This document shows positions 24,754 through 34,122 of a stretch of 41,852 nucleotides of DNA, one piece after another. Source of the stretch: Deltaproteobacteria bacterium (GTDB lineage: Bacteria; Desulfobacterota; Desulfuromonadia; Desulfuromonadales; Geothermobacteraceae); NCBI GenBank assembly GCA_003695205.1, contig RFIO01000174.1, positions 1 through 41,852 on the forward strand. The letters are read 5' to 3'. The notes beneath the pieces are model-generated. The model was not told the origin of the DNA, did not search any database, and worked only from the letters and a program-made list of their open reading frames with translations. Positions within the stretch are counted from its first letter, which is position 1. Every line of letters starts with the position of its first letter. The position numbers and the translations under genes are program-made.

Positions 24754-25179
24754 ATGAGTGACTTTCATTTCAGCATGCCCCTGAGGGTCAGGGTACGCGA
24801 CCTCAACTATGGCGGCCACGTCGGCAACGACGTGGTTCTGGGTTATTTTCAGGAAGGGAGAGCCGGCTACCTGGGCCGAATTGGCGGTTTCAGCGAGGTC
24901 GATATCGGCGGGTGCGGTATCATTCTGCCGGAGGCCCACGTCAACTACCGGGCAGAGATGTTTCTTGGAGACGAACTGGAACTGAAGGTACGCATCGGCG
25001 AGCTGGGCCGTTCATCCATGCGCATGGAATACCGTTTGGAAAGGGCAGGGGAGGTGACCGCCGACGGCTGGACGGCACTGGTTGCCTTCGACTACGGCCG
25101 CCGCCGGCCGGTGCGTCTGCCTCAGGGGTTCGTCGAGGCGGTCACGCGTTTCGAGACCGGGGAGAAGGACAATGAATGA
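24754..25179 (+). CDS. Hotdog-fold protein, 4HBT thioesterase-like
   Basis: A 141-residue single hotdog domain. The signature VRVRDLNYGGHVGNDVVLGYF (residues about 11-31) aligns with the 4HBT acyl-CoA thioesterase motif, in which Asp-x-Asp precedes Gly-His-Val. Here the second Asp is Asn (DLN), so the canonical catalytic residue appears changed. LGDELELKVRIGELGRSSMRMEYRLE is the central strand pair. The start is ATG 24754 with AGAGGTG upstream. It overlaps the next small gene by eight bases. The substrate is unknown. Confidence 0.8.
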   Translation: MSDFHFSMPLRVRVRDLNYGGHVGNDVVLGYFQEGRAGYLGRIGGFSEVDIGGCGIILPEAHVNYRAEMFLGDELELKVRIGELGRSSMRMEYRLERAGEVTADGWTALVAFDYGRRRPVRLPQGFVEAVTRFETGEKDNE

Positions 25180-25354
25180 AATCAGGGTGTGTCAGCAGTG
25201 CGGCTATCAGCGGGGATTTCACGTCAGCGTGCGCCTGTCGGGTGACCAGGGTCGGCTGGTTTTGATCTGTCCCGGCTGCGGTCAGAGCTATGATCCCGGC
25301 TGGAAGGTTGCCCTGGAACAGGTGCCGCCGAAGCCTCTGGTTCAACACATGTAA
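25172..25354 (+). CDS. Small zinc-ribbon protein
   Basis: A 60-residue protein (MNEIRVCQQCGYQRGFHVSV...) with two CxxC knuckles: CQQC near residues 7-10 and CPGC near 35-38. They are separated by two predicted strands, which fits a zinc ribbon. ATG 25172 lies inside the end of the hotdog gene behind GGAGAAGGA, so it is probably translated by coupling. No enzymatic domain is present. A longer in-frame ORF exists upstream, but its extra residues are a shadow of the hotdog gene. Confidence 0.7.
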   Translation: MNEIRVCQQCGYQRGFHVSVRLSGDQGRLVLICPGCGQSYDPGWKVALEQVPPKPLVQHM

Positions 25355-25395
25355 AACCGGGAGCGGGCAGACCGTACGCGGTCCGCCCGCTCCCG
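25355..25395 (-). terminator. Strong hairpin terminator between convergent genes
   Basis: A long stem pairs 25355-25373 with 25377-25395 with one mismatch. On the minus strand it ends in GGTTTTAC, giving a short T-run, so it chiefly serves the minus-strand prolyl isomerase gene whose stop is at 25403. It may also stop plus-strand transcription from the small zinc-ribbon gene. Confidence 0.8.
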
Positions 25396-25402
25396 GTACT
25401 GG

Positions 25403-25870
25403 TCAGTGCGCCGGCACGATGGAATCGAGTGTCAGTTCGTAGCGCAGGTCCTCACCTGCGAGAGGGTGATTGGTGTCGAGGGTGACGAAGTCGGCCTCGA
25501 TGCCGGTTATCCAGGCAGGGTAGACCTGGTCATCCTCCCCCTCGAGTTCGAGCATCATGTGTTCCTCAAGGTCGAAATCGTCGGGAAATTCGCTGCGCGG
25601 CACCGCGACCACTCCACGCTCATCCCGCTGCCCGAAAGCCTGGTCGGCGCTCAGTTCGACCACCCTGGTTTCTCCTACCTGCATGCCGATAATGGCCTGC
25701 TCCAGGGCCGGAAAAACTTCGTCGCCGCCGATGGTGAATTCCAGCGGGCCATCGCCGCCGCAGCCGCAGTCGTCCCCGTGCGGGTCGCTGGAAGAGTCGA
25801 ATACGGTCCCGTCCTTCAGGGTGGCGACAAAGGTAAAGCTGACCCGGTCGCCCTGCTTGATTCCGCTCAT
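25403..25870 (-). CDS. FKBP-type peptidyl-prolyl isomerase, SlyD-like
   Basis: A 155-residue prolyl isomerase and chaperone. The FKBP core is split: residues 1-75 (IKQGDRVSFTFVATLKDGTVFDSS, LEFTIGGDEVFPALEQAIIGMQVGE) and the last 20 residues flank an insert-in-flap chaperone domain (about 76-130, AFGQRDERGVVAVPRSEFP), the SlyD arrangement. The SlyD His-rich tail is missing, but the first loop carries HGDDCGCGGDG (residues 31-41), a possible metal-binding insert. The start ATG 25870 follows AAAGGACAG; the longer ORF start lies in non-coding sequence. Confidence 0.9.
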   Translation of the reverse strand: MSGIKQGDRVSFTFVATLKDGTVFDSSSDPHGDDCGCGGDGPLEFTIGGDEVFPALEQAIIGMQVGETRVVELSADQAFGQRDERGVVAVPRSEFPDDFDLEEHMMLELEGEDDQVYPAWITGIEADFVTLDTNHPLAGEDLRYELTLDSIVPAH

Positions 25871-25953
25871 TCTCGTTCTGTCCTTTCTCGGCCCCTTCGG
25901 GCCTCCTGATCGTTTTCCCCAGCCTACCCTGAATGGGTACCGGCCGCAAGCGC

Positions 25954-25990
25954 ACAAAAAAAGCGGGCTCCGGCAGAGACCGGAGCCCGC
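25954..25990 (-). terminator. Rho-independent terminator after fumarase
   Basis: A perfect 11-bp stem (25963-25973 with 25980-25990) and a six-base loop, followed on the minus strand by seven T residues (complement of 25956-25962). It lies 23 bases downstream of the fumarase stop. Confidence 0.93.
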
Positions 25991-26013
25991 GCTGGTTGAT
26001 GAATGAATTCGCC

Positions 26014-27636
<1,623 letters not shown>

Positions 27637-27827
27637 GATCATCTCTCCTTTTCGATCAGATCGGGGAGGGCCTGTTCGCCATCCCATTGCAACCCCGGCA
27701 TTATAGGAAGAATGGTATACGCTTGCAAAGTTAAAAACGGTTTCATCTCGCTGCATCCGATTCGGCTTTGTTTTGCCAACAGGGTCGGTTTTGGTTAAGG
27801 TGTTTGCTGGTTTGCCAGGAGGGTGCC

Positions 27828-29336
27828 ATGCAGAAGATTCTTCGCAACATACTGACCTCAAAGGTCTATGAGGCGGCCGAAGAGACGCCGCTGGAACCGG
27901 CTGTCAACCTGGAAAAGCGGCTTGGCTGCCGGGTGCTGCTCAAACGGGAGGATTTGCAGCCGGTCTTTTCCTTCAAGATTCGCGGCGCCTACAACCGCAT
28001 CGCCCACCTCGATGAAAGTGAGAGGGCGCGCGGGGTGATCGCGGCCTCCGCCGGCAATCACGCCCAGGGCGTTGCTTTTTCCGCCCGGAAGCTCGGTATC
28101 TCGGCGACCATCGTCATGCCGGCCACGACGCCGCAGATCAAGGTCGACGCCGTGCGGTCCATGGGTGCCGAAGTCGTCCTGCGCGGCGACAGCTATTCCG
28201 AGGCCGCCGACCACTGCATGCAGCTGGTCGCATCGAGTGGCCGGGTTTTCATTCATCCCTTCGATGACGAGCTGGTCATTGCCGGGCAGGGGACGGTGGC
28301 GGACGAAATTCTGCGCCAGAGTTCGGGCAATATCGACGCCGTCTTCGTTCCCGTCGGCGGCGGCGGGCTGATATCGGGCATGGCCGCCTACTTCAAGGCC
28401 CTTCGCCCCGATATCCGCGTGATCGGCGTTCAGCCGAAAGACAGTTCCGCCATGACCCGCTCCTGCAGGGAAGGACGCCGGGTCGAACTGGAGAGCGTCG
28501 GTATCTTTGCCGACGGCGTCGCCGTGCGCAAAGTCGGAGGGTTGACCTTTCGCGCCTGCCGGGACTACGTCGACGATTTCGTTCTGGTCGACACGGACGA
28601 GATCTGCAGCGCCATCAAGGCGATTTATCAGGACACCCGGTCCATTGTCGAACCGGCCGGCGCTCTCGGTGTGGCCGGCATGGTCCGTTATGCCGGGGAA
28701 CATGGCCTGTCCGGCAAGTCCCTTGTTGCCGTCAATTCCGGTGCCAACATGAACTTCGAGCGGCTGCGCTACGTTGCCGAGCGCACCCAGGTCGGTGAGG
28801 GGCAGGAGGCCCTGTTCGCCGTTACCATCCCGGAAAAGCCCGGTTCCCTCAAGCGCTTCTGTCAGGAGGTGGTCGGTGACCGCAATATCACCGAATTCAA
28901 CTACCGTCTCGCCAGCCGGGCCGAAGCGCAGATTTTCGTTGGGATCTCGGTACGCAGCCTCGAGGAGCGGTATGCCTTTGCAGAGGACCTCGAGCGTGCC
29001 GGTTTTCGCAACGTCGATCTGACCGACAACGACCTGGCCAAGACCCACGTGCGCTACATGGTCGGCGGACGATCGGAGGCAGCCGTGGACGAAGTCCTGT
29101 TCCGTTTCTGGTTTCCCGAACGGCCGGGTGCCCTGGGGCGGTTTCTTGCCGCCATGGGGCAGAACTGGAACATCTCACTGTTCCATTACCGGATGCAGGG
29201 AGGGGATTTCGGCCGGGTGCTGGTCGGGCTGGAGATTCCGGCTTCCGAAAAGGGGCAGCTTGGCACTTTTCTCAAGCAGCTGGGTTACCGTTACCTGGAG
29301 GAAACGGACAACCCGGCCTACCGTCTTTTTCTGTGA
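27828..29336 (+). CDS. ilvA: Threonine ammonia-lyase, biosynthetic (threonine deaminase)
   Basis: Converts threonine to 2-oxobutanoate, the entry step of isoleucine synthesis. The 502-residue protein has a fold-type II PLP domain (residues 1-320) with the cofactor lysine in FSFKIRGAYNR near residue 50, SAGNHAQGVAFSA near 78 and VPVGGGGLISGMA near 180. Two C-terminal ACT-like regulatory domains follow (VTIPEKPGSLKRFCQEV near 342 and FWFPERPGALGRFLA near 430). This matches the isoleucine-inhibited biosynthetic form. ATG 27828 follows CAGGAGGG; an upstream in-frame start is not needed. Confidence 0.95.
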   Translation: MQKILRNILTSKVYEAAEETPLEPAVNLEKRLGCRVLLKREDLQPVFSFKIRGAYNRIAHLDESERARGVIAASAGNHAQGVAFSARKLGISATIVMPATTPQIKVDAVRSMGAEVVLRGDSYSEAADHCMQLVASSGRVFIHPFDDELVIAGQGTVADEILRQSSGNIDAVFVPVGGGGLISGMAAYFKALRPDIRVIGVQPKDSSAMTRSCREGRRVELESVGIFADGVAVRKVGGLTFRACRDYVDDFVLVDTDEICSAIKAIYQDTRSIVEPAGALGVAGMVRYAGEHGLSGKSLVAVNSGANMNFERLRYVAERTQVGEGQEALFAVTIPEKPGSLKRFCQEVVGDRNITEFNYRLASRAEAQIFVGISVRSLEERYAFAEDLERAGFRNVDLTDNDLAKTHVRYMVGGRSEAAVDEVLFRFWFPERPGALGRFLAAMGQNWNISLFHYRMQGGDFGRVLVGLEIPASEKGQLGTFLKQLGYRYLEETDNPAYRLFL

Positions 29337-29440
29337 ACCCTCATGCTTTGGTTGCAAAATTTGCCACATCGCCTGCCTTGGAGTGTCACCGGGACGGAAG
29401 CCCGGAAACGGTTATTGGCCCATTGACCCGGCATACGACT

Positions 29441-29456
29441 TGGCACGTCTGATGCA
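29441..29456 (+). promoter_or_regulatory. Sigma-54 (RpoN) promoter before sensor kinase gene
   Basis: TGGCACGTCTGATGCA matches the -24/-12 consensus TGGCACGNNNNTTGCW at all but one defined position, with the invariant GG and GC correctly spaced. Transcription would start near 29467, leaving a 35-base leader to the GTG start at 29502. No enhancer-binding activator gene is visible in the window. Confidence 0.8.
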
Positions 29457-29501
29457 GATTAATATGGTTGAATAAATGTTGTTTACTCCATGGAGGGGTT
29501 C

Positions 29502-31535
29502 GTGGGCGCCTACGTCCTTATTGTCGATGATGACAACTTCATACGACGCATCCTGGTCGACCTGCTGCAGGATCGGGGCTTCACGGTCCTCGAGGCCGAA
29601 TCGGGCGAGCGGGCGCTGGAACTCTGCCGCGACCGGCGACCCCAGGCGGTCATTCTTGACCTGGTGATGCCGGGCGTCGATGGGGCCGAAGTCTGTCGGA
29701 CCCTGCGCGCCGACCCGGCCTGCCGGTACCTGCCCATCCTGCTGCTTACCTCGCGTGCTGACCGGGCCGCAAGCATCAATCCCTTTGAACTGGGCGCCGA
29801 TGATTATCTTGCCAAACCCTTTGACCCGGAAGATCTTGTCACGCGGCTGAAGGCAGCCATCTTCAAGCAGAATGCCCAGGAGGCAATGGCGGTCCGAACC
29901 GGCGACTACAGGGCCCTGGTCGACATTTCCGAATCAATCGCCGACAGTGTTGAAACCGGCCAGATCCTGCGGCGTATCGTCGGCAAAATCGCCGGCCATA
30001 TCAGCGATATCGAGCGTTGCAGTATCGCGGTGATCCAGGAGGACAGCGCGGTCGGCTATGTCCTCGCTTCCAGTGATGACGCCTCCGTCGAGGAACTGCG
30101 CATCGATCTCGACAACTACCCGGAGATTCGGCGCGTACTCGAAACCGGCGAGCCGCTGCTGGTTTCAGATGTCGATCGAGACCCGCTGCTCGACCCGGTG
30201 CGGGGACGTCTGGCAAACCGGCAGTTCAATGCCATTCTTGTGGTTCCGGTTCACCACCAGCAACGCGTGGTTGGCGTCATGGTTCTGCGGGCCCTGCGCA
30301 GCAGGCCGACGTTGTCGCCGCGGGAAATCGAATTCTGCCAGCTGGTAGCCGATGTCGCCTCTGGTCCGCTGTGCAATGCCCGTTTTTTCACCAGGTTGCG
30401 GCGGGAATCCGCCGCGTTGCGCCAGGCCAAACAGCTGCTTGAGGATGAACTGCGTATCAAGGCGATCTATGAGGAGTTGTTCGACAATGCCTCGGACGGC
30501 CTGATCGCTGTAAACAGTGATGGCCTGGTTGAATTCGCCAACCGGAGGGCGCTGCAGCTGATCGGACTTGATCGTGACGACCTGGTCGGGCAGCTTTTGC
30601 AGGGTGTGGTCGGCCGTACAACCTTCGGGCGGGTTCTGGTCGGCTGGCAGAGACGGGGACGATCGGATGGAACCGACCGGGTCCGTTTCGACCTGGCCAT
30701 GCCGACCGCCCATGCCGGCCGGCGGCTCTTTTCGGTCAGTGCCAACGCCAGCCCGGTCCTTGGAAACCTTTACATCGTTGCCATTCGCGATGTGTCCGAA
30801 AAACGGCGCATGGAGAGAGAGCTGACCGCCAGCAACCGGCGCCTGCAGCAGCTTGATCGTTTCCGGGCCGAATTTCTCAATACCGCCACTCACGAACTGC
30901 GGGTGCCCGTGACCATCGTACACGGATACTGCAGTCTGTTGCGCGACAGCCTGGGCAATGGCCTCAGGGGCGCTGAGGCCGAATACCTTCAGGCGGCCTG
31001 TGACAGCAGCGAGAAACTGGTCGATCTGGTCAACAACATGCTCGACCTGTCAAGGTTCGAGGCGGGTAAAATGGGTCTCGAACTGCTGCCCCGTCCGATT
31101 GAGGAGACGGTGCGGGAGGTCTGTCGCGAGCTCGCCCCGGTTGCCGAACAGTCCCGCCTGGCGATTCAGGTCGGCTCCGTCCCCGGACGTCCGGTACTCC
31201 ATGACCGCCATACGGTCCAGAGGGTTATCGCCAATCTGCTCAGCAATGCCTTCAAGTTCACACCCGAGGGAGGGCGGGTCGAAATCGAGTTCGAGGAGGT
31301 CGGCCAGGATCTTCTTGTCTCGGTCAGTGACACCGGCAAAGGCATACCACCAGAACAGCTGCCGCATCTGTTCGACGAATTTACCCAGGTCGGACGGGAG
31401 GATGCCCGGCGCGGCAGCGGTCTGGGACTGTCGATCTGCCGCAAAATAGTCGAATCGCACGGCGGTCGCATCTGGGCTGAAAGCCAGCCTGGCATGGGGA
31501 GCCGCTTCTGCTTCACCCTGCCGTTGGCTCACTGA
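29502..31535 (+). CDS. REC-GAF-PAS-histidine kinase
   Basis: A 677-residue soluble hybrid signalling kinase without transmembrane segments. The N-terminal receiver (residues 3-120) has phosphoacceptor Asp53 in VILDLVMPGVDG and the Lys in LAKPF. A GAF domain (about 140-295) and a PAS domain (about 325-435, LFDNASDGLIAVNSDG) follow. The HisKA has FLNTATHELRVPVT, and the HATPase has VIANLLSNAFKFTPEGG, DTGKGIPP and RRGSGLGLSICRKIVESHGG. The start is GTG 29502 behind GGAGG; ATG 29490 lacks an RBS. Its own receiver implies input from another kinase. The output partner is not encoded nearby. Transcription is likely RpoN-dependent. Confidence 0.9.
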   Translation: MGAYVLIVDDDNFIRRILVDLLQDRGFTVLEAESGERALELCRDRRPQAVILDLVMPGVDGAEVCRTLRADPACRYLPILLLTSRADRAASINPFELGADDYLAKPFDPEDLVTRLKAAIFKQNAQEAMAVRTGDYRALVDISESIADSVETGQILRRIVGKIAGHISDIERCSIAVIQEDSAVGYVLASSDDASVEELRIDLDNYPEIRRVLETGEPLLVSDVDRDPLLDPVRGRLANRQFNAILVVPVHHQQRVVGVMVLRALRSRPTLSPREIEFCQLVADVASGPLCNARFFTRLRRESAALRQAKQLLEDELRIKAIYEELFDNASDGLIAVNSDGLVEFANRRALQLIGLDRDDLVGQLLQGVVGRTTFGRVLVGWQRRGRSDGTDRVRFDLAMPTAHAGRRLFSVSANASPVLGNLYIVAIRDVSEKRRMERELTASNRRLQQLDRFRAEFLNTATHELRVPVTIVHGYCSLLRDSLGNGLRGAEAEYLQAACDSSEKLVDLVNNMLDLSRFEAGKMGLELLPRPIEETVREVCRELAPVAEQSRLAIQVGSVPGRPVLHDRHTVQRVIANLLSNAFKFTPEGGRVEIEFEEVGQDLLVSVSDTGKGIPPEQLPHLFDEFTQVGREDARRGSGLGLSICRKIVESHGGRIWAESQPGMGSRFCFTLPLAH

Positions 31536-31630
31536 CCCCTGCCGTAACAGCCCGGCCCGCAACCATCTCCACGCTTTCTGTTATCCCTGCGGATTTACAA
31601 CCGAATTGTCTTACTTTTTTTGTCGGAAAA

Positions 31631-31655
31631 ATAATTGACAGGAATGCTCAGGTAT
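31631..31655 (+). promoter_or_regulatory. IscR type 1-like operator overlapping the cysE-isc promoter
   Basis: A 25-base element beginning ATAATTGAC and ending CTCAGGTAT. By hand alignment, 20 of 25 positions agree with the E. coli IscR type 1 consensus as I remember it. A perfect -35 hexamer TTGACA (31635-31640) lies within it; the -10 is weak. It is 41 bases upstream of the cysE start and two genes before iscR, so autoregulation of the whole operon by Fe-S status is plausible. Confidence 0.6.
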
Positions 31656-31696
31656 GCTAGTTCTGGCCTCGAACAAATGAGTAACGGGAGGCGGCC

Positions 31697-32392
31697 GTGC
31701 TGAAGACATTGCGTGAAGATTTCAAGGTGGTATTTGAGCGGGACCCCGCGGTTCGCAGTGTGCTGGAAATCATTCTTTGCTATCCGGGTTTTCACGCGGT
31801 GCTCTTCTACCGCCTGGCTCACTGGCTCTGGGTGCGCAAGTTCTACCTGCTGGGACGTTTTGTCTCCCACCTCGGCCGGTTTTTCACCGGCATCGAGATT
31901 CACCCCGGAGCACAGATAGGCAAGGGTTTCTTCATTGACCACGGCATGGGCGTTGTCATCGGCGAGACAGCCGAGATCGGCGACAACTGCACCCTCTATC
32001 ACGGCGTCACCCTTGGTGGGACCTCCTGGGCGAAGGAGAAGCGCCATCCGACCCTGGGCAACAATGTCATCATTGGCTCGGGAGCCAAGGTCCTCGGACC
32101 CTTCCGGGTCGGCGACAACAGCAAGGTCGGCTCCAACTCGGTTGTGGTCAAGGAAGTACCCGACAATTCCACCGTGGTTGGCATCCCCGGCAAGGTGGTG
32201 ATTTCAGAAGGCAAAAAAGCCGAACCCAAGGTCGACCTTGAACACGGCAAACTGCCCGATCCCGAGGCCAAGGCCATTGCCTGCCTGTTCGACCAGATTC
32301 GCTCCCTGGAGAAACAGGTCAGGGATCTGACCGCCGAACAGGAGCGCCTCAGGGCCGAGCTCGACCGGGAGACGGAAGCCAAAAGTGCCTGA
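31697..32392 (+). CDS. cysE: Serine O-acetyltransferase (EpsC type)
   Basis: Transfers an acetyl group from acetyl-CoA to serine, giving the precursor of cysteine. The 231-residue protein has a short helical N-terminus, then a left-handed beta-helix of hexapeptide repeats from about residue 65 to 165 (GVVIGETAEIGDNCTLYHGVTLGG, GNNVIIGSGAKVLGPFRVG), with the catalytic His in FFIDHGMG. A charged coiled coil (LEKQVRDLTAEQERLRAEL) closes the protein. The start is GTG 31697 behind GGGAGGCGG. It leads the isc operon, linking cysteine supply to the desulfurase downstream. Confidence 0.95.
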   Translation: MLKTLREDFKVVFERDPAVRSVLEIILCYPGFHAVLFYRLAHWLWVRKFYLLGRFVSHLGRFFTGIEIHPGAQIGKGFFIDHGMGVVIGETAEIGDNCTLYHGVTLGGTSWAKEKRHPTLGNNVIIGSGAKVLGPFRVGDNSKVGSNSVVVKEVPDNSTVVGIPGKVVISEGKKAEPKVDLEHGKLPDPEAKAIACLFDQIRSLEKQVRDLTAEQERLRAELDRETEAKSA

Positions 32393-32414
32393 CCCGGGTC
32401 AGGATGGATGAATC

Positions 32415-32837
32415 ATGCGACTTTCCACCAAAGCACAGTATGCCGTTCGGGCCATGGTCAGTCTCAGCCTGCACGGCGATGAAGGACCGGTTTCAATCAA
32501 GGATATCTCGGCGCGCGAGTCGATCTCGCTTCCCTACCTCGAGCAGCTGTTCGTCAAACTTCGCCGGGGCGAGATCGTCACAAGCGTGCGTGGCCCCGGA
32601 GGCGGTTACCGGCTTGCCCGGCCGGCCGACCAGATACGGGTCGACGAGATCATCGATTCGGTTGAGGAATCTCTCGTGCCGGTTTCATGCATGGACGAAA
32701 AGGGGCGTTGTGTCTGCGATGACCACTGTGTCACCCACAACGTCTGGCAGGGGCTGGGAGAACGTATCCGTTCCTTTCTGGCATCGATTACCCTCGACGA
32801 TCTGACCCGGGAGGCCCGGGAGAAGGTCCACAATTAG
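32415..32837 (+). CDS. iscR: Rrf2-family Fe-S regulator, IscR-like
   Basis: A 140-residue winged-helix transcription regulator that senses Fe-S cluster supply. The start MRLSTKAQYAVRAMVSL and the recognition region SLPYLEQLFVKLRRGEIV are typical of Rrf2 proteins. GPGGGYRLARPADQIRVDEI forms the wing. The cluster-binding segment SCMDEKGRCVCDDHCVTHNVW holds Cys in C-x6-C-x-C-x3-C spacing plus the conserved His, where E. coli IscR has C-x5-C-x5-C. It lies between cysE and iscS, the usual place of an isc repressor. Confidence 0.92.
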   Translation: MRLSTKAQYAVRAMVSLSLHGDEGPVSIKDISARESISLPYLEQLFVKLRRGEIVTSVRGPGGGYRLARPADQIRVDEIIDSVEESLVPVSCMDEKGRCVCDDHCVTHNVWQGLGERIRSFLASITLDDLTREAREKVHN

Positions 32838-32882
32838 GATATCAGTCAGCCCGGCCCCGAGATGGCCGGCAGGAGGTCCAAG

Positions 32883-34094
32883 GTGAAACAGATTTACCTC
32901 GACAACAACGCCACCACCCCGGTACATCCAGAGGTGCTGGAGGCCATGCTTCCCTGCTACCGTGACCAGTTCGGCAACCCGTCCAGCGTTCACTGGGCCG
33001 GGCGGGCCGTTGCCGGCGCGGTTGAGAAAGCGCGCGAACAGGTTGCATCCCTGATCGGGGCCTCTCCTGCGGAGATTGTTTTCGTTTCCTGCGGCAGCGA
33101 GGGGGACAATATGGCCCTCAAGGGGACGGTCGACGCCCTGCGCGACAAGGGGAACCACATCATCACCACTTCGGTGGAGCACCCGGCGGTACTCGAAACC
33201 TGCCGTTACCTGGAAAAGACCGGCTGCGAGGTCACCTACCTGCCGGTGGACCGAGACGGCATGCTCGACCTTGCGCAGCTCGAGGCCGCCATTACCGAAA
33301 AAACCATCCTGATCTCGGTCATGTGGGGCAACAACGAAACCGGCAACATCTTCCCCATCGAAGAGATCGGCAAAATCGCCCGCAAGTACAAGGTTCGTTT
33401 TCACACCGACGCCGTGCAGGCGGTCGGCAAGGTGCCGGTCGACGTCAAGGCGGCCGGGGTCGACATGCTGGTGCTGTCCGGTCACAAGATCGGCGCTCCC
33501 AAGGGGGTCGGCGCCATCTATATCAAGCGCGGCACCCGGCTGACGCCGCTTATGCACGGCGGGCACCAGGAGCGCAACCGGCGTGCCGGAACCCACAACG
33601 TTGCCGGTATCGTCGGACTGGGCAAGGCCTGCGAGATTGCCGGACGTGATCTCGAAAAGAACGCCGCCCACATGCGGCGGCTGCGCGACAAGCTTGAGGA
33701 GGGGATCAGGAAAAACGTTCCACAGATCAAGCTTAATGGTCACCCCGACCCGGCCATGCGACTGCCCAATACCCTCAACGTCAGCTTTGCCTTCATCGAG
33801 GGGGAATCGCTGCTGCTCAATCTCGACATGTACGGCATAGCCGCCTCGAGCGGTTCGGCCTGCACTTCGGGGTCCCTGGAGCCGTCACACGTACTCGGGG
33901 CCATGTGTGTCGAGGTGACCCTGGCTCATTCGAGCACCCGCTTCTCCCTCGGCCCGAACAACACCGAGGAAGAGATCGACTATGTCCTGGACGTGCTGCC
34001 CAAGACGGTGCAGCGCCTGCGGGAGATGAGTCCGTTGTACAATTGCAGTAACGAGGAACAGTGCGAAACCTGCGAAACCATCCGCAGAATCTGA
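32883..34094 (+). CDS. iscS: Cysteine desulfurase (IscS/NifS)
   Basis: A PLP enzyme that converts cysteine to alanine and carries the released sulfur as a persulfide for Fe-S clusters and tRNA thiolation. The 403-residue protein has PLP Lys202 in LSGHKIGAPKGVGA, His100 in TSVEHPAVLET and the active-site Cys327 in SSGSACTSGSLEPSH. GTG 32883 is chosen because AGGAGG lies 6 bases upstream; ATG 32862 lacks an RBS. The extreme C-terminus adds three cysteines (YNCSNEEQCETCE). iscU follows after 28 bases. Confidence 0.95.
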   Translation: MKQIYLDNNATTPVHPEVLEAMLPCYRDQFGNPSSVHWAGRAVAGAVEKAREQVASLIGASPAEIVFVSCGSEGDNMALKGTVDALRDKGNHIITTSVEHPAVLETCRYLEKTGCEVTYLPVDRDGMLDLAQLEAAITEKTILISVMWGNNETGNIFPIEEIGKIARKYKVRFHTDAVQAVGKVPVDVKAAGVDMLVLSGHKIGAPKGVGAIYIKRGTRLTPLMHGGHQERNRRAGTHNVAGIVGLGKACEIAGRDLEKNAAHMRRLRDKLEEGIRKNVPQIKLNGHPDPAMRLPNTLNVSFAFIEGESLLLNLDMYGIAASSGSACTSGSLEPSHVLGAMCVEVTLAHSSTRFSLGPNNTEEEIDYVLDVLPKTVQRLREMSPLYNCSNEEQCETCETIRRI

Positions 34095-34122
34095 GTCAAC
34101 AGCAGACAGGAGATCGACACCT

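Noticed and set aside
25082..25171. Longer version of the small zinc-ribbon protein
   Set aside because: The extra residues are Arg/Ser-rich shadow sequence of the hotdog gene; ATG 25172 has an RBS and starts the conserved part.
29337..29440. Possible GEMM (c-di-GMP) riboswitch before the sensor kinase
   Set aside because: A small CCGGG/CCCGG hairpin is present, but the conserved GEMM core strings are not, and the segment lies upstream of the predicted sigma-54 start, so it would not be in the mRNA.
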